Source: Phoma sp. XZ068
Taxonomy: Eukaryota; Ascomycota; Dothideomycetes; Pleosporales; Didymellaceae
NCBI GenBank assembly: GCA_004835665.1
Contig: ML240445.1
Coordinates: 1,596,001-1,660,000, forward strand
DNA length: 64,000 nt
Direction: 5' to 3'
The stretch's first letter is position 1; each line of letters begins with the position of its first letter. Shown one piece after another: positions 31,989-44,400 of this stretch. A model generated the notes under the pieces. The model made no database searches, was not told the DNA's origin, and saw only the letters and a program-made list of their open reading frames with translations. The translations under genes were made by a program, and so were the position numbers.

Positions 31989-32263
31989 TATCGTCTGATT
32001 CATCGGATTCTCCAGCCTTTCTTTTTACGGTTGTGATGCTGTGGCTAGATGTAGACAGAAGCATATATTTTTTGCTAACATGGAGCTCCCAAATTTGAAC
32101 AGTCTATCTAAAGTACATGGAACCGTGATAAACAGAAATGCCTCAAGCAAAGGGCTGCAACTTTAGCCCAGAGCAGAGAACCCATCAGAAAAGCATTCAA
32201 CAGCCTCAAAGCCATTTCCATTACTGCTCGCCCTTCAAGTGAGCATCACGGCGAGATCCTTGC

Positions 32264-34275
32264 TTAATTTCCAAACACAGGCTCAAGCCTCAGGCCACCA
32301 AAGCTCCACCCGTCAACAAACACACCTTCCTCGAATCGTTTGCTCATAATAAAACCCAGCGCACCATCCAACCCCACATTAATGTCAACATCACCCTCAA
32401 TCTCGATCCATCCCTTCCCCTTAAACTCGTCATACCTCTCCTTCCCAACACGTACACGCACCGCATCCGGGTGCAGGAGCACCACTGCAACGTCTGGCGT
32501 GATTTTGACGTCTACAAAGCGACTCTGGAATGTGGTCGCATCGAAAGGCCGACCAACACTAAACACTACGTCGTGCGGCGGGGCGTGCGTCGAATCGTGG
32601 AATGCCACGATGAACTGTACTTTGTACCGCCCCGCTGGGATGCCAGTTTTGATGCTACGCAGACAGATATTGTCGGCTTTAACGCACTGGTACACCGCCG
32701 CCTCGTCGCGTCGCCCGTCGCGGTCTAGGTCTGCAGCCACAGGGTAGACTTTCCGCAAACCGCCATTTTCATTGACCGCAAGCCCGCCCTCGCCTGAAGG
32801 GGATGCAGTGCGGAGCTGCGACAACTCTTCACAGTTGGGGTTTGCGCCGAGCAGCATGCCGGTCTTGAAGTCGACTTGTACAAGTTGGAAGGACTCATCT
32901 TGCAGACCGTGTCCATCCATACCGACCCTGAAGTGGGCGGGCGGGATCTCGAATTTTGGCGGCAGTGCAGAGAGCTTCGCCATGATTTCACCGAATTCGC
33001 GCGCACGCTGCACCTGATCGCCATCTTGCATGTACTGCTCTGTCAGCGAGGCCATCTCGTCTTCTTTCATCCACTGTTCCAGGCTGATGTTTGCGAGCCC
33101 ACGATCAACGTCGAAGCGGTAGTACTTGGTATCGGTATTGTTATGCATGCGTCTCATCTCATTGTCTACTCGCGCAGTGGAAGTCGCCATCCCAGCAAGG
33201 GCCGTCGCAAGAGAGATGTCCGTGCCGAGACCAAATGGCAACCACGTCGCCATCTTCTTGACGCTCGAGAGACTCTGCAGGCCGGTACCGACTGACACGA
33301 TGAGGCCAATCATGCGACCCTCCCAGAGAGCTTTGGCTGCATACTCGACTTCACCGCATGGATTGTTGAAACCGACGCCTCCGTCGAGGTACGTCACTTT
33401 AGGTGTCCCGAACTGCATCTCTTCGAAGAATGTCGGAGCCGCAGATGTAGCTCGCAAAGCCTCCCAGATGCGCGTCGTTCGGTCATTAGGGTCAAAAGTA
33501 GATAGGATCCTGGGAAGACCGAGGGCATTCTTGAGGGAAGTGAGAACTAGACCTCGGCATCCGGGTGCATTTGCTTTGCGATGCACAGATTGTCGTGGAT
33601 GAAGTTTCCATGTATCGCTTCGTGGAGGTAACGGCTTCGGTGAGAAGGCGCTTTCGGTGGATGTCGTTGACGGCAACGCTCCTCCATTGCTCTTCGTCGC
33701 TACAGGGCTTTCAGTCACCGCGTCTGCCCAGATACTACTGTTTCTTTGTTCGGGGGTGTCTTCGACCTCTTCAAAAAGTGCCTCGTCCCACATCAATTCA
33801 TCCTCTTTGAATCCGAGCTCTTTCAGCGATGACTTAATCGCATTGGCGAGAATTGCCCCAGAGAATCGTGTCGCGCCTGTCGGTATTTTCATACCGAAGG
33901 CACTAAACGATCGGTCATGCTTGAAGATCTGCTGTGCTAGCTTTAGATAGATGTCTATACACTGCTCGCAGTTGAGCCGTAGTCGAGAGAGCAGGATGGC
34001 AATGATCCCGCCTGTCGATGTCCCACCAATGCTGGCATGTGGTCAGTGCGTTGGGATTGTCAGTTTGAAGTCAGAACTTACAGATCAAAATAATCACACG
34101 GTTTCAATGGTTCGTGATCTGCTTGTGGCCGCCGTCCCAGTCGTTTCTCTTCCAGCGCTATATTCTGCATCAAGTCTCGGAGCACCATCAAAGATGATAG
34201 TCCTCGTACACCTCCTCCGTCTAATGAGAGCAGGCGAAGTGGTGCTTGTGGGTTTTTCTCCATTCTGGAAACCAT
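32264..34275 (-). CDS. patatin-like phospholipase
   Basis: Exons 34082-34275 and 32264-34031 with a 50-bp phase-2 intron encode 653 residues. The patatin fold is complete: oxyanion loop DGGGVRG at 19-25, nucleophile elbow GTSTG with Ser near 70 and the catalytic Asp in LDGGVGFNNP near 281. A variable Ser/Pro-rich insert of roughly 60 residues separates the elbow from the Asp block. About 300 residues follow the core (PPAHFRVGMDGHG, VYPVAADLDRDGRRDEAAVY, then a beta-rich end WIEIEGDVDINVGLDGALGF) that I do not recognise as a domain. No signal peptide is seen, so it probably acts on intracellular glycerolipids. The intron splits the block DYFDLIGGTSTGG, which fixes the splice. Confidence 0.9.
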
Positions 34276-37217
34276 GTTGGGCGCGATCGAGGGTGCTCTT
34301 GCGATGTATGCCTTGCTTTATGCGCTCGCGACAGTACGCGCGGTGAGTCAGATTGCGGCAAGGTGCTGGTGTACTGGCTGCCTACGATGCTGTGTTGATA
34401 TGCCTCCAGAACCAGTTACGAAGATGTATGGTAATTTGCGAATCTAGGTTTCAAAACAGCAAGGACTTGTTGTCCTATATATCTCATAAGGCGCCGCGCT
34501 ACAGGAGGCTGTCATCTCGCCAATGCATAAAGTATGTTCGGGTAACCTCACACGGGGGCCGAGTAGGCGCCCGCTTACCACAGATCCATTGGTTTGGCGG
34601 GGCCAGCTCCCAGATAGGCAAAAGGCTGCGCCGTCACGGATATGCGGCGCAGTATCTTTAGGAGTGAGGCAGTTGCTGTGTACAACACAGCAGTTCTTTC
34701 CTTTTGCGTGCAGAAGAAACTAGGCAAAGGTGGCTTGCTATTGTGTTCATTGGTTGGCCAGGATCTAAGTGTGATCGCACTGCGCCACGGGTGGCCGGGA
34801 TGGTGGTCAGCAGGACTCGAGTTCAGCCTTGCTTATGTCAGCCTCACATGGGCCTCACATGGGGCTCTGCGGCACGGGCATTTAGTTGTGAATATTTAGT
34901 CCTCGATTGATAGCGCTGAGGACTCGATTTGGCGTGCTGTCATCATTGAGCTCTTTGTCAGCTTGAAGTATCACCTAGTGAGTTTTGACAGCCTTGACCG
35001 CAACGTGCTGCATTAGGCAAACGAACCTCTCTGGGCAGAATATCAATGTACTGCATGCAGACGTCATTGGACCTCTTCATACGAGACCATTTTCCAAGAA
35101 AAAAGATACTAAGCCGTTGAAACTCGCGTATGTTGGCCAAGATTTTACGCATATCTCGGTATTTGAAGGCCAAATTAAACAAGGGTGAGAGGCCGGTGAA
35201 TCAGGTTGGAATCATTTCCTCCCGTAAGCCTAATATGCAGCTGAAAATATCAATGTTCTGAATTTGTGAAGGATTTTCGGCTTGCGCTGCAACCGGAACA
35301 ATTGCTCTCATGGTAGCACAAGAACTCATCATGCAGGCCACTTCCGCGTATTGATTTCCTGTTGACTCGTGAGAAACTTAAACCGGAGAAATTTATTGCA
35401 ATAGCCTTCCTCTCGATCTGACTGTGCACGGGGCGAACCTAGTTGCTAAGAGCTGAGCTGATGTTTAGTGCTAGCAGTGACAATTGTGGGCAGGCATTGA
35501 ACGAATAATATGTATAGTATATCTAGGCTGGGATCTAGTAGGGCGAAGGCCATCTGTAGCATCATCAATCATGATTCGGGACCAGTTAGTAACACTCCAA
35601 TGCTCAAAGACGGTGTCTTCACCTTACTGTACACGAAAAGTGTTATCTGGATAGCATTCTGGGGAGGGATTCACAATAAATAGAAAAGAAGATGCAGGTA
35701 CCTGAGACTGCTGGTGAAGCAACAGCTGTTGATCGTTTGTTACGGTGGTATTTGTATACTAGAACTTATGTCGCGTCGACTAGCAGAACCGGATGAAAAC
35801 AAGTGTTGCGCTCAGAGAGAGGATAGCTACGCACATGCCGCTGGAGGACACTGTCGCTACGCTCATGTGCATAAAATTGCAAAAAATCACCGGTTTCCGA
35901 GTGAAAGCTGGATGTATCTCATGTCTCATTGAAGAACTTGTCAGGAGAGATTTCATTGTGATGGGACAAACATCGGTTTCCTGCTGTCCGAGTGAACTAC
36001 TGGACTCCTTGATGCAACTACTGCTGTCGCTGCTCGATAAGGACATACATATGATTTCGTGCGCCACGTCAACTGCTGATTCTTCACCGAGCAGGCTTCT
36101 CAGACAACCTTCAAGGGTGTGAAGATGGTCGAACCAAGGTGCTTAAGTACAGGATCAGATATGCCGCCGTTCGTCGTACGCAGTATGCATTTGAAAGACC
36201 CTCGAGCGCGCCATTGTAGAAGACACGTAGTATGCCAACACGATTGGTCCAATGTTCAAGATCAGAGAATCGTTATGTAGGGAACGGTGTCAGATTTCGG
36301 TGGCTGACAGCGTAGCCAGGCTCTCTAGGGCAGATCAGCTCATCTTTGAGGTCTACAGGCGGTAGGTAATCAATTCTAAATGTCAGGATTGGACCACAGC
36401 TGCAGCAATGTCGCGACCTGCATGGCACCTTTTCAGCGACATGGTATGGAAGAGATGAGGTCGAGGGGTGTGCGCCAGGTACGAAATGTGATTGCAGGCT
36501 ACAAAAGAAACAACCAGTGTACCTTGATGCATGGAGATCCTGGTTTTTTATGCATAATCGTTCTTGCTGAATTATTCAAGATATGTCAAGGACCATTATG
36601 ATGCTTCCAAGGCTCGGTGCACGACTCGGCTAAATGGATAATATGCCACTAGTGTTGCTCATCACCTTCCTCATTGACACAAGAATCCCGTAGCCAAGAT
36701 ATTAAAGACCGTTTGGCTGGGGTAAAATCCCCACGGGGTAATCAGCAGTGCATGCGGCGGCTTTACAGACTCATTGGATGCAGGAACGCACATCCGGATA
36801 CCAGGTTCGATTGATTGCTCACACCTAGATACACTAGCATGATAACACATTCAGAGACATCTTGAGGGTTCCAAATGCAGACGCCACATCCTACCCAACT
36901 TTGAACGCTTCACAGCAAGAGTTTGAGCATCATTAAGCGGAAAAATTAACTCCGGACATTTCTACCTCGACCGCCAAGGACATCGTCCTCGCCCGCCCTT
37001 CGAACCGCGGTCCAAGGCCGGCCCATGTTCATCAGCCTCTTTTCGCCTTTGGATGACCTCGCGATGTCCTTGCGACGCCGGCTAAAGTTGTCCGCCACCC
37101 GGTTGATCAATTTCCGTAAAACATGTCGTCTATCAGATTACCATGTATATAGGGCCTGGGAGCGTCGCTGAAACATTTTCTTCGCCCATCTCGCACTCGC
37201 ATCCACGGAGAGACAAC
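34276..37217. other. 2.9-kb region without recognisable genes
   Basis: Base composition is intermediate and open frames are at most about 110 codons, without signal peptides, motifs or codon bias like that of the neighbours. It may contain decayed genes, long promoters or non-coding RNAs. The last 150 bp are the xylanase promoter, annotated separately. Confidence 0.5.
37080..37151 (+). promoter_or_regulatory. xylanase promoter: XlnR/Xyr1-type GGCTAAA site and TATA box
   Basis: GGCTAAA at 37080-37086, about 130 bp before the xylanase ATG, matches the site known for the xylanolytic activator XlnR. TATATA at 37146-37151 is a plausible TATA box about 65 bp before the ATG. Regulation by XlnR is inferred from the motif. 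Confidence 0.5.
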
Positions 37218-38327
37218 ATGCATTTCTCAAACATTGTCGCATCTTTGGCATTGGCCGGTTCGGTTCTTGCTGCTCCGTTAGTTTACCTTCCCTTGTTTCT
37301 AAAAATTACATGATCGCTGATAATTAGTAGCTCAAAGCCTAAGGAACCGAGCTTATACAAGGCATTCCGGGCCCGTGGACGCGAATTCATCGGGACCGCG
37401 CTGACCATCCGTGATGAGCCTGCTGAGCCCAAGATCATTGACCAGGACTTCAACTCAGTCACTCCTGAGAATGCAATGAAGTGGGAGTCCACCGAGCCAT
37501 CCCGAAACAACTTCACGTTTGCAGGTGGCGATGCGGTCGTTGCCTTTGCGAAAAAGCACGATCAGCAAATCCACTGCCACACTCTGGTTTGGCACAGCCA
37601 ACTTCCCACATGGGTGTCTGGAGGCGGCTTTGACAACAAGACGCTGATATCCATCATGGAGAACCACATCAAGAACGTTGCCGGCCGCTGGAAGGGTGCA
37701 TGCACACGCTGGGACGTTGTCAACGAGGCCTTGAATGAAGATGGCACCTACAGAAAGAGTGTATTCCTTGACACCATTGGTGAGGCGTACATCCCCATCG
37801 CATTCCGACTCGCCGCCAAATATGCCAAGGGATCGAAGCTGTACTACAACGACTACAACCTTGAGTACAACGGCGCGAAAACTGAGGGCGCTAAGCGAAT
37901 TGTGAAGCTTGTTCAGAGTTATGGAGTGCGCATTGATGGTGTTGGATACCAGGCTCACCTCGCTAGCGAGACCACGCCGACGGCGCCCGGTGCCGCTCCC
38001 GACCAGGCCACATTGGAGGCCGCACTGAAGGCCACCGCGAACGAAGGCGTTGATGTTGTATATACTGAGATAGATGTCAGACTCGTGACACCTGCTACTC
38101 CCGAGAAGCTGAAGGTCCAGGCTGCTGCTTTCGAGCGCATTGCGAGGTCCTGCATTGCCGTGAAGAGATGCGTCGGCATGACCGTCTGGGGAATCTCAGA
38201 CAAGTATTCATGGATTCCTGGCGTTTTCTCTACTGAGGGTGCAGCACTGCTGTGGGACGAGAACTACCAGAAGAAGCCTGCCTACGATGGATTTTTACAG
38301 GGTATTAAGAATGGCAAGAAGAACTAA
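37218..38327 (+). CDS. GH10 endo-1,4-beta-xylanase
   Basis: Exons 37218-37276 and 37331-38327 around a 54-bp phase-2 intron encode 351 residues. The signal peptide MHFSNIVASLALAGSVLAAP is followed directly by a GH10 catalytic domain without a carbohydrate-binding module. Active-site blocks are NSVTPENAMKWESTEPSRN, HCHTLVWHSQLPTW, the acid/base Glu in WDVVNEALNEDG (near 152) and the nucleophile Glu in VVYTEIDVR (near 266). The C-terminus has MTVWGISDKYSW. The enzyme cleaves internal xylan bonds outside the cell. The acceptor is a tandem AG (ATTAG|TAG|C); either use keeps frame and changes one Ser. An XlnR-like site lies upstream. The coding region stops right at the edge of an AT-rich repeat block. 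Confidence 0.95.
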
Positions 38328-39307
38328 AGGTTTATCCCACTCTTAGAATCTTATGGTTGCTACAAGTAATATATATAATTAGTATCTGCTTAGTGTAAAT
38401 CTTCAACATGGATATAAATATTTATAATATCGCGTAATATAATAGGCCCCGATCGCCTGCAGTCTGCAAGGTAATGTTTAACTTTACCTATATAGAGAGC
38501 CTTATAAACTATATTCTTAACGTTCCTAACATTAAACTATTATAGAAATTAAAAGATATATTACTTTATACTTGTTTATAGGACAGCGCTGTCTCTATTA
38601 ACAGGCATAATAATATAACCTCTATATGCTATACTACTACCTATAAATAGAGAGAATATATATCTTTTCTTAAATATTAACTATACAAGAAGACTTCTAT
38701 AGCTAAGCTAGAAAGTTTATATAATACTTCTATAGAGTAGAATACTATAAAGTACCTAGATAATTAAGTTAATACTTATATTTCTATAAGCTAAGTTTAA
38801 GTACACTCCCTAAATTAATCTTTATACTATTTATATTATATTTAATATAAGTTAATTAGGCCTATACTTCTATATAGAAGTTCTATATTAAATTATATAT
38901 ATAAGAGATTCTTCTAGAGTATTTTATAAGTTTATTTCTAGCCTCTTGTTAAGTTAGAACTAGGTTAGTATAATAATTATAAATATAATTCTTAAAAATA
39001 GTAAACTACTAATACTCTTAAGATAATTTATAACTTTAATAAGTCTTACTTTAGTAGTTTTCTAGATATATAATATACTATAAAAATATTATTTATCTAA
39101 GTAAAGTTATAGCTCTAATTATATTAGATATATTTATTAGAAAGGTATAGCTTAGCCTAGAGATATAGTCCATATTAGAGTAAACTATAATATCTTAGTA
39201 GAAATAATATAAAACTAAGAAATACTACTAGATATACAATTCTATCTATATATAGTCTAGAAACTTAAAAGCTGCGCGCTTACCTTTACTATACATGCTT
39301 GAGGAAG
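38328..39307. repeat. AT-rich, RIP-like degraded repeat block
   Basis: Just past the xylanase stop the sequence becomes extremely AT-rich, dominated by TA, AT, TAA and TAG, with no open frame. This is the signature of RIP. I cannot name the source element. The block ends at the stop codon of the flavoprotein gene. Confidence 0.75.
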
Positions 39308-40696
39308 CTAATTGGAGAGTTCTATAAGCTTCGAACAGAAAGCCTCCGTTAGTACTCTTATTTCATTACTATACTCTGCAAGCTCTACAGGATCCTCCGG
39401 CGGTGACGGGAGAAATTTACCAAACCAATCCAGACGCGCCTGCTTCAACCACTGGGCTGTTTTTGGTTCTCTTTCCCACCGCAGCGCATTCTGCTGGGAC
39501 TGGAAGCTAGTAACCAGGTAATCAATGGTCTTGTTGGGGTGTGGAATAACGCGGCAGAGGGCGTTCTTAGCTTTCTCATCTTCATATGAAGCCTCAATAT
39601 GCGCAATGAAAGCAGCGCTGAACACTTGTTGGCAGTGACGGATTGGCTGAAGGACAATATGCTTGCCATTAAACACTGGTACTGGCTCTAGTTTTGCTAA
39701 AGCATCGGCAGTACAATCAACGTAAAGTGTATCTTGTATAGGGTCGTAGCTGCCCTGCTCAAGTGCAACTTTGTTTGGGTTGATGCTCACAACGCGTCCC
39801 TGGCGTATGATGGTCTCAATCCTTTTAATCTGCTCCAGCTCGGCCGTAGAGATAGTGGCGCACCGATACATGGTGGGCCAGACATTCTTATCCAGCCGTA
39901 TTAACTGGCCCAGATTCTCGAGTCGAAGAAAAAGATCTTCAAAGGATAAAGCAGACATGACCGCCCTTCGGTTTCCGGCAACGGTAGCTGCAGACTTTTC
40001 AGCAAACTCAGGTCCAGGTTGCAGTCCGCCACGTTCAAGAAACCACGAGTCACGCGGCATAATCCATGAAATGTCTTTTGGATCCACCCCATTTGCCATC
40101 AACCAAAGGCAAGCGTCAACCCCGGTTTTTCCGGCACCCACCACGGTATAGCCGCCGAAAGGTCGAGAGATTTTAGGCAGGTCGTTGGGTGTAATAAGCT
40201 TCACATCTTCCGATACCTCGTAGGATGGCGGGACCATGGCCGGGACCTTGACCTTCATGTACGTAGCGTCTACGATACGTGTATCTTGACTAATCTGAAA
40301 GTTTCGATTCGTGATAATGGAACGAAACTTGCCACCGTTCAGATATTCATGCTTTGGATAGTACGTGACTCGACCGGATGGAAGAAATGTTTGCTGCATG
40401 ACCGCGCTGTAGTAAGCGCACACTTCATCGACCGTTGCCAACTCGGCCAAGCCTTTGTTGAGCCCGACTTGGTCAATCTTGCCGTCACCAAGCGGTCTAG
40501 AGTTGACGCCATAAAATTCAGAGGGCTGGTGAAGGCGGACAAAAGGATAAGCAATGGTCCAGTGGCCCCCGGGACGAGCGTAACGGTCGACCAAAGCCAC
40601 CGTGGCCTTGGTATCGGAAAGCAGCGTGTCAACGAAGGCCATGCCCATTGCTCCTGCGCCGATGACTAAGTAGTCTGGGGAAATTGTTTCAGTCAT
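39308..40696 (-). CDS. FAD/NAD(P)-binding flavoprotein (monooxygenase-like)
   Basis: An intronless 462-residue protein from the ATG at 40696. The first dinucleotide fold is at the N-terminus (DYLVIGAGAMGMAFVDTLL, GxGxxG at 13-18, then ALVDRYARPGGHW). A second is in the middle (GGYTVVGAGKTGVDACLWLM, 187-192). Two Rossmann motifs with GGHW after the first strand resemble FAD-plus-NADPH monooxygenases, though the typical FxGxxxHxxx(Y/F) fingerprint is not evident. A PxG-like YVDCTADALA block precedes the last third. No signal peptide is seen. Substrate is unknown. It has normal GC and an intact frame although degraded repeats lie on both sides: 38.3-39.3 kb and from 41.4 kb. Confidence 0.82.
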   Translation of the reverse strand: MTETISPDYLVIGAGAMGMAFVDTLLSDTKATVALVDRYARPGGHWTIAYPFVRLHQPSEFYGVNSRPLGDGKIDQVGLNKGLAELATVDEVCAYYSAVMQQTFLPSGRVTYYPKHEYLNGGKFRSIITNRNFQISQDTRIVDATYMKVKVPAMVPPSYEVSEDVKLITPNDLPKISRPFGGYTVVGAGKTGVDACLWLMANGVDPKDISWIMPRDSWFLERGGLQPGPEFAEKSAATVAGNRRAVMSALSFEDLFLRLENLGQLIRLDKNVWPTMYRCATISTAELEQIKRIETIIRQGRVVSINPNKVALEQGSYDPIQDTLYVDCTADALAKLEPVPVFNGKHIVLQPIRHCQQVFSAAFIAHIEASYEDEKAKNALCRVIPHPNKTIDYLVTSFQSQQNALRWEREPKTAQWLKQARLDWFGKFLPSPPEDPVELAEYSNEIRVLTEAFCSKLIELSN

Positions 40697-41400
40697 TCTA
40701 CAACAATTTGTTGAGATCTAATGACTTGAAGGCAGATGAGGGTCGCGCTAGGATGAAAAGATCAATACTTTGAATAGAGCGTTGGAAGTGTACGCAGAGA
40801 CGCAGCGTCAATGGAGACTTCTCTCTTTATATGAAGTTGTACGCTTGGGTTGTATCTTACACTACGTTCTAGCTCAAGCAATGGTGCGTAGTGGGTCAAG
40901 GCGGATGCGGCGCAACTCCATACCGGGCCCACCCTATTTCAAAGGCTCTCATTTGGTGTTACGTGTTTTCCAAGACCCGATAGGCTACTTCTTCGAGCAT
41001 GGACGGGTTCAACCCCTGATACGGACGTATTATCCGACGTCTTTGCGACAAGACATGGGAACATTCGGTGATGAAAAGCTCGGCCGAGACATAAAGTCCG
41101 ACGATGGAAGCCGTTTTCTACCCCGGTAACGTCTGGAGCACGTAACGTTATTGAGATAAGGATCAAGCTTGCTTTGGGCTCGCATCTAGGAGCAGATTGT
41201 GCCTCAGATTGGACAGATGGAATGAGATTTAGACACAAGAAACCACATATGTTTCTGTACTGCTCTCAAGGTTTCAGTGCTTCAACTTCAAAGTTGTATC
41301 GGCTTGTTCAAAATGCCGACGGGTTAATTTGGTCCTTTGTCCGGGTAAGATAATTAATTACTCTCTAGACTCGACCGGACAATTTCTACCGGGATTTGCA
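40697..41400. other. promoter side of the flavoprotein gene
   Basis: About 700 bp of normal base composition before the AT-rich block begins. Open frames are short and unsupported. Confidence 0.45.
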
Positions 41401-44400
41401 ACAGCTAGCCCCGGAAGCCCGGATTATAATAAATTGCCGAGCGGCTTATTCGGTGTTTTAATAGTATATATACTATAATAATAAGAGAGATAAATATACT
41501 CTATAGGCTAAGTAGGTAGGCTAGTTCTATCTAGACTAGCTAGGTAGGTATTATTATAATTCTAGAAGAGAAGGTAGTATAGTAATAAGTAATTACTAAC
41601 TAGAACTTCTAACTTCTTCTCTAAACTATTTTAAGTAGAGAAGAAATAACTATATAGTCTTATTATATAACTACTTATTAATAAGTATAATATATATATA
41701 TAGGTACTTATTTATAAGTATAGTATAATATACTTATCTATAAGTACTCTTATATATTTTATTAGATTAACTTTAGTTACTTATCTATAAGTACTTTTAT
41801 CTTTCTAGTATATAGTAATTAGAAATACTACTCTTATAGTATTATATTTAACTTTATTAATTAATTTTATTATTAAATCTTAACTAACTCTTAAGCTAGA
41901 TAGTCTACTCTATACTATTTATTATTAACTCTATAGTTATTATAGTATTTTACTTAATATCTCTACTAACTTCTTCTATAATAGTATTTATTTTAAAAAC
42001 TAACCTAAGAAATATTTATAAGCTTTACTAAGTATATAACTTTAATATTTTAAATATTTTTAAGATAGGTACTACTTTAAAAACTAGAGTTATTTCTACT
42101 AGCTCTAACTTTAATACTAAAATAAAATAAAAAACTATTACTACTTATACTATTAATATTAAGTAATTTAATCTCTATAAGAGAAACTATAGTAAGCTAG
42201 ATAACTAGTTAATATAATTAAAGTTTTTTTTTATATTCTAAAAAGATAAGATAATAGCTAAATAAAAAGATATTATAGTAGTAAGCTATATATATATATA
42301 AAAGTATATACCTAGCTTAAACTCTTTATTTAACTATATAATAAAGATAATACTTTTAATAAGGTTAATATATAAATAAAAGATTTTAATATCTTTAAGA
42401 ATAAAATTTAATAAATCTTAGAATTTTAAATAAACCTACTATTACTAGATAAAATATTTAATATATTTACTAAACCTAGTCTACTATTAATTATATAACA
42501 AGGTTCTAGTAACTTATAGCTACTATAGACTTAAATAATACTATATTAACTATAATATTTAATTAAGAACTTAAACCTAAAGTATAAAAATAACTAATAT
42601 ATACTAGTACTAGTATAGGAACCTTAAATAATTTTATAAGTATAGTAATTAACCTTAATATTAAACTATATAAACTCTAATAAGAGCTATATAATAATCT
42701 ATATACTTAAGCTATAGGCTAGCTATTTTAACTATAATATAACTAATAGAATAACTATATATAATTATTAAGGTTATAAACTAAGTAAAGCTTATAAATA
42801 CTTCTAAGGTTAGTTCTTTAGAATAAGTACTAGTATAGAAGAGGTTAGTATAAATACCTAGTAAAATACTATAATAACTATAAAGTTAATAATAAGTAGT
42901 ATAAATAGTTAATCTATCTAGCTTAAGAGTTAGGTTAAGTTCTAATAATAAAGTTAATTAATAAGGTTAAATATAATACTATAAAGGTAGTATTTTTACT
43001 TATTATATACTAAAAAGTATCTTATACCTTCTATTATATTTTATAATATTCTATAAAAGGCTCTATAGTTTCTATAAGTAGTTTATAGTTTTCTATAGAA
43101 TATATATATAGTATTTTATACTATCTTATACTCTTAGTATAGTTTATTTCTATAGAATTATAAAATATTATATAGCCTCTTTAGCTCTATATTATTAATT
43201 TTATAGCTATAACTTTATTATACTATACTTTTTTTTCTAAGATTATAATACTATTCTTCTTTTTTATAGTTTATATTTTTATAAATTAGTAAATAGTTTT
43301 CTAAAGTATCTAGGCCTAATATATAATAAGAACCTAAATTAGTAATATTAAATATTTTACTATAGTTACCTATAAGTACTATACTAAAAAAAACTTACCT
43401 TATAAGATATCTTTATTATATAAAAAGTATAAAAATTATAAATATAATAGAATAAAGAAGTATAAGTCTATAGATTTACTTATTCCTATTTTTTTTAAAA
43501 TTATTAATAAGATATTATATCTAAAAGAAATAGAAGATAAAGCTACTAAAGTTAAAAAAGCTATAATAGCTACTTTATAGACTATTTATACTAAATTAAA
43601 TAAAGTATATAAATAAAAGAAATTTCTAAAGTATTATAAATAGTAATAGTTTAATATAAGTACTTAGTTTATTAAAGATATAGAGTACCTAGAGTAATAA
43701 AAGCTATTACTTAATAATATTACTATAGTTAAGAATAGGTTAATACCTAGCTTACTTATACTAGACTAGATACTATATTTTTTACTTTTAGACTCTAATA
43801 CTACTAATACTAGTATAATAGCTAGTAGTAGTTTATAAATTTTATTAATAGTTTTTATATATTTTCTAAGTTAAAGTATTCTAACTATTTAACTAGGTAT
43901 TTATTCTTATATCTTTTTTTTTAGTATTATATTATTTTTTTTACTTTTTACTTAGTTTCTTCTTTAGCCTAGTAGTAGAAGTTCTTTTAGATTAGTATAT
44001 TAAGGTCTACTAGTTCTAATAGTAATATATAGAATATAAAGTATATTCTAGTATTCTATAGTAGTTTAAGTTAATAGTTTATAGAGCTAATTTATTTAAA
44101 AATAAAAAATAGTCTAACCTTAATATAATCTAGTTTTGTTATTAATTTTTATTTTATAAGTTTTTTATTAGAAGATAGACTTTTTTTTTTTTTTTTTTAG
44201 CTAAGACACTATTTTTCTTTTCTAATTAATATTAGAAATTACTTATTACTAAGCTTTATTAATATTCTTAAGTAATTTCTAGTATACTTTCTTTAGTTTT
44301 TATACTAAGGTTATTACTAAATTTATTTAGATATTACTATTAAGAGATCTTATAAAAGAATTTAGATATTTTCTATAATTTATAAAGAATAGTATTATAT

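Larger units (their letters stand above)
31778..32263. other. intergenic region downstream of tRNA-Leu
   Basis: This contains the tRNA trailer, the duplicated tRNA 3' fragment and the 3' flank of the patatin gene. No protein gene is supported. Confidence 0.4.

Noticed and set aside
35793..36122. 109-codon open frame in the gene-poor region
   Set aside because: No motif, signal peptide or codon bias, and an opposite-strand frame overlaps; not better than chance.
42280..42300. (TA)n and other AT microsatellites as functional signals or centromere
   Set aside because: They sit within RIP-degraded retroelements and are explained by C-to-T mutation; nothing marks a centromere.
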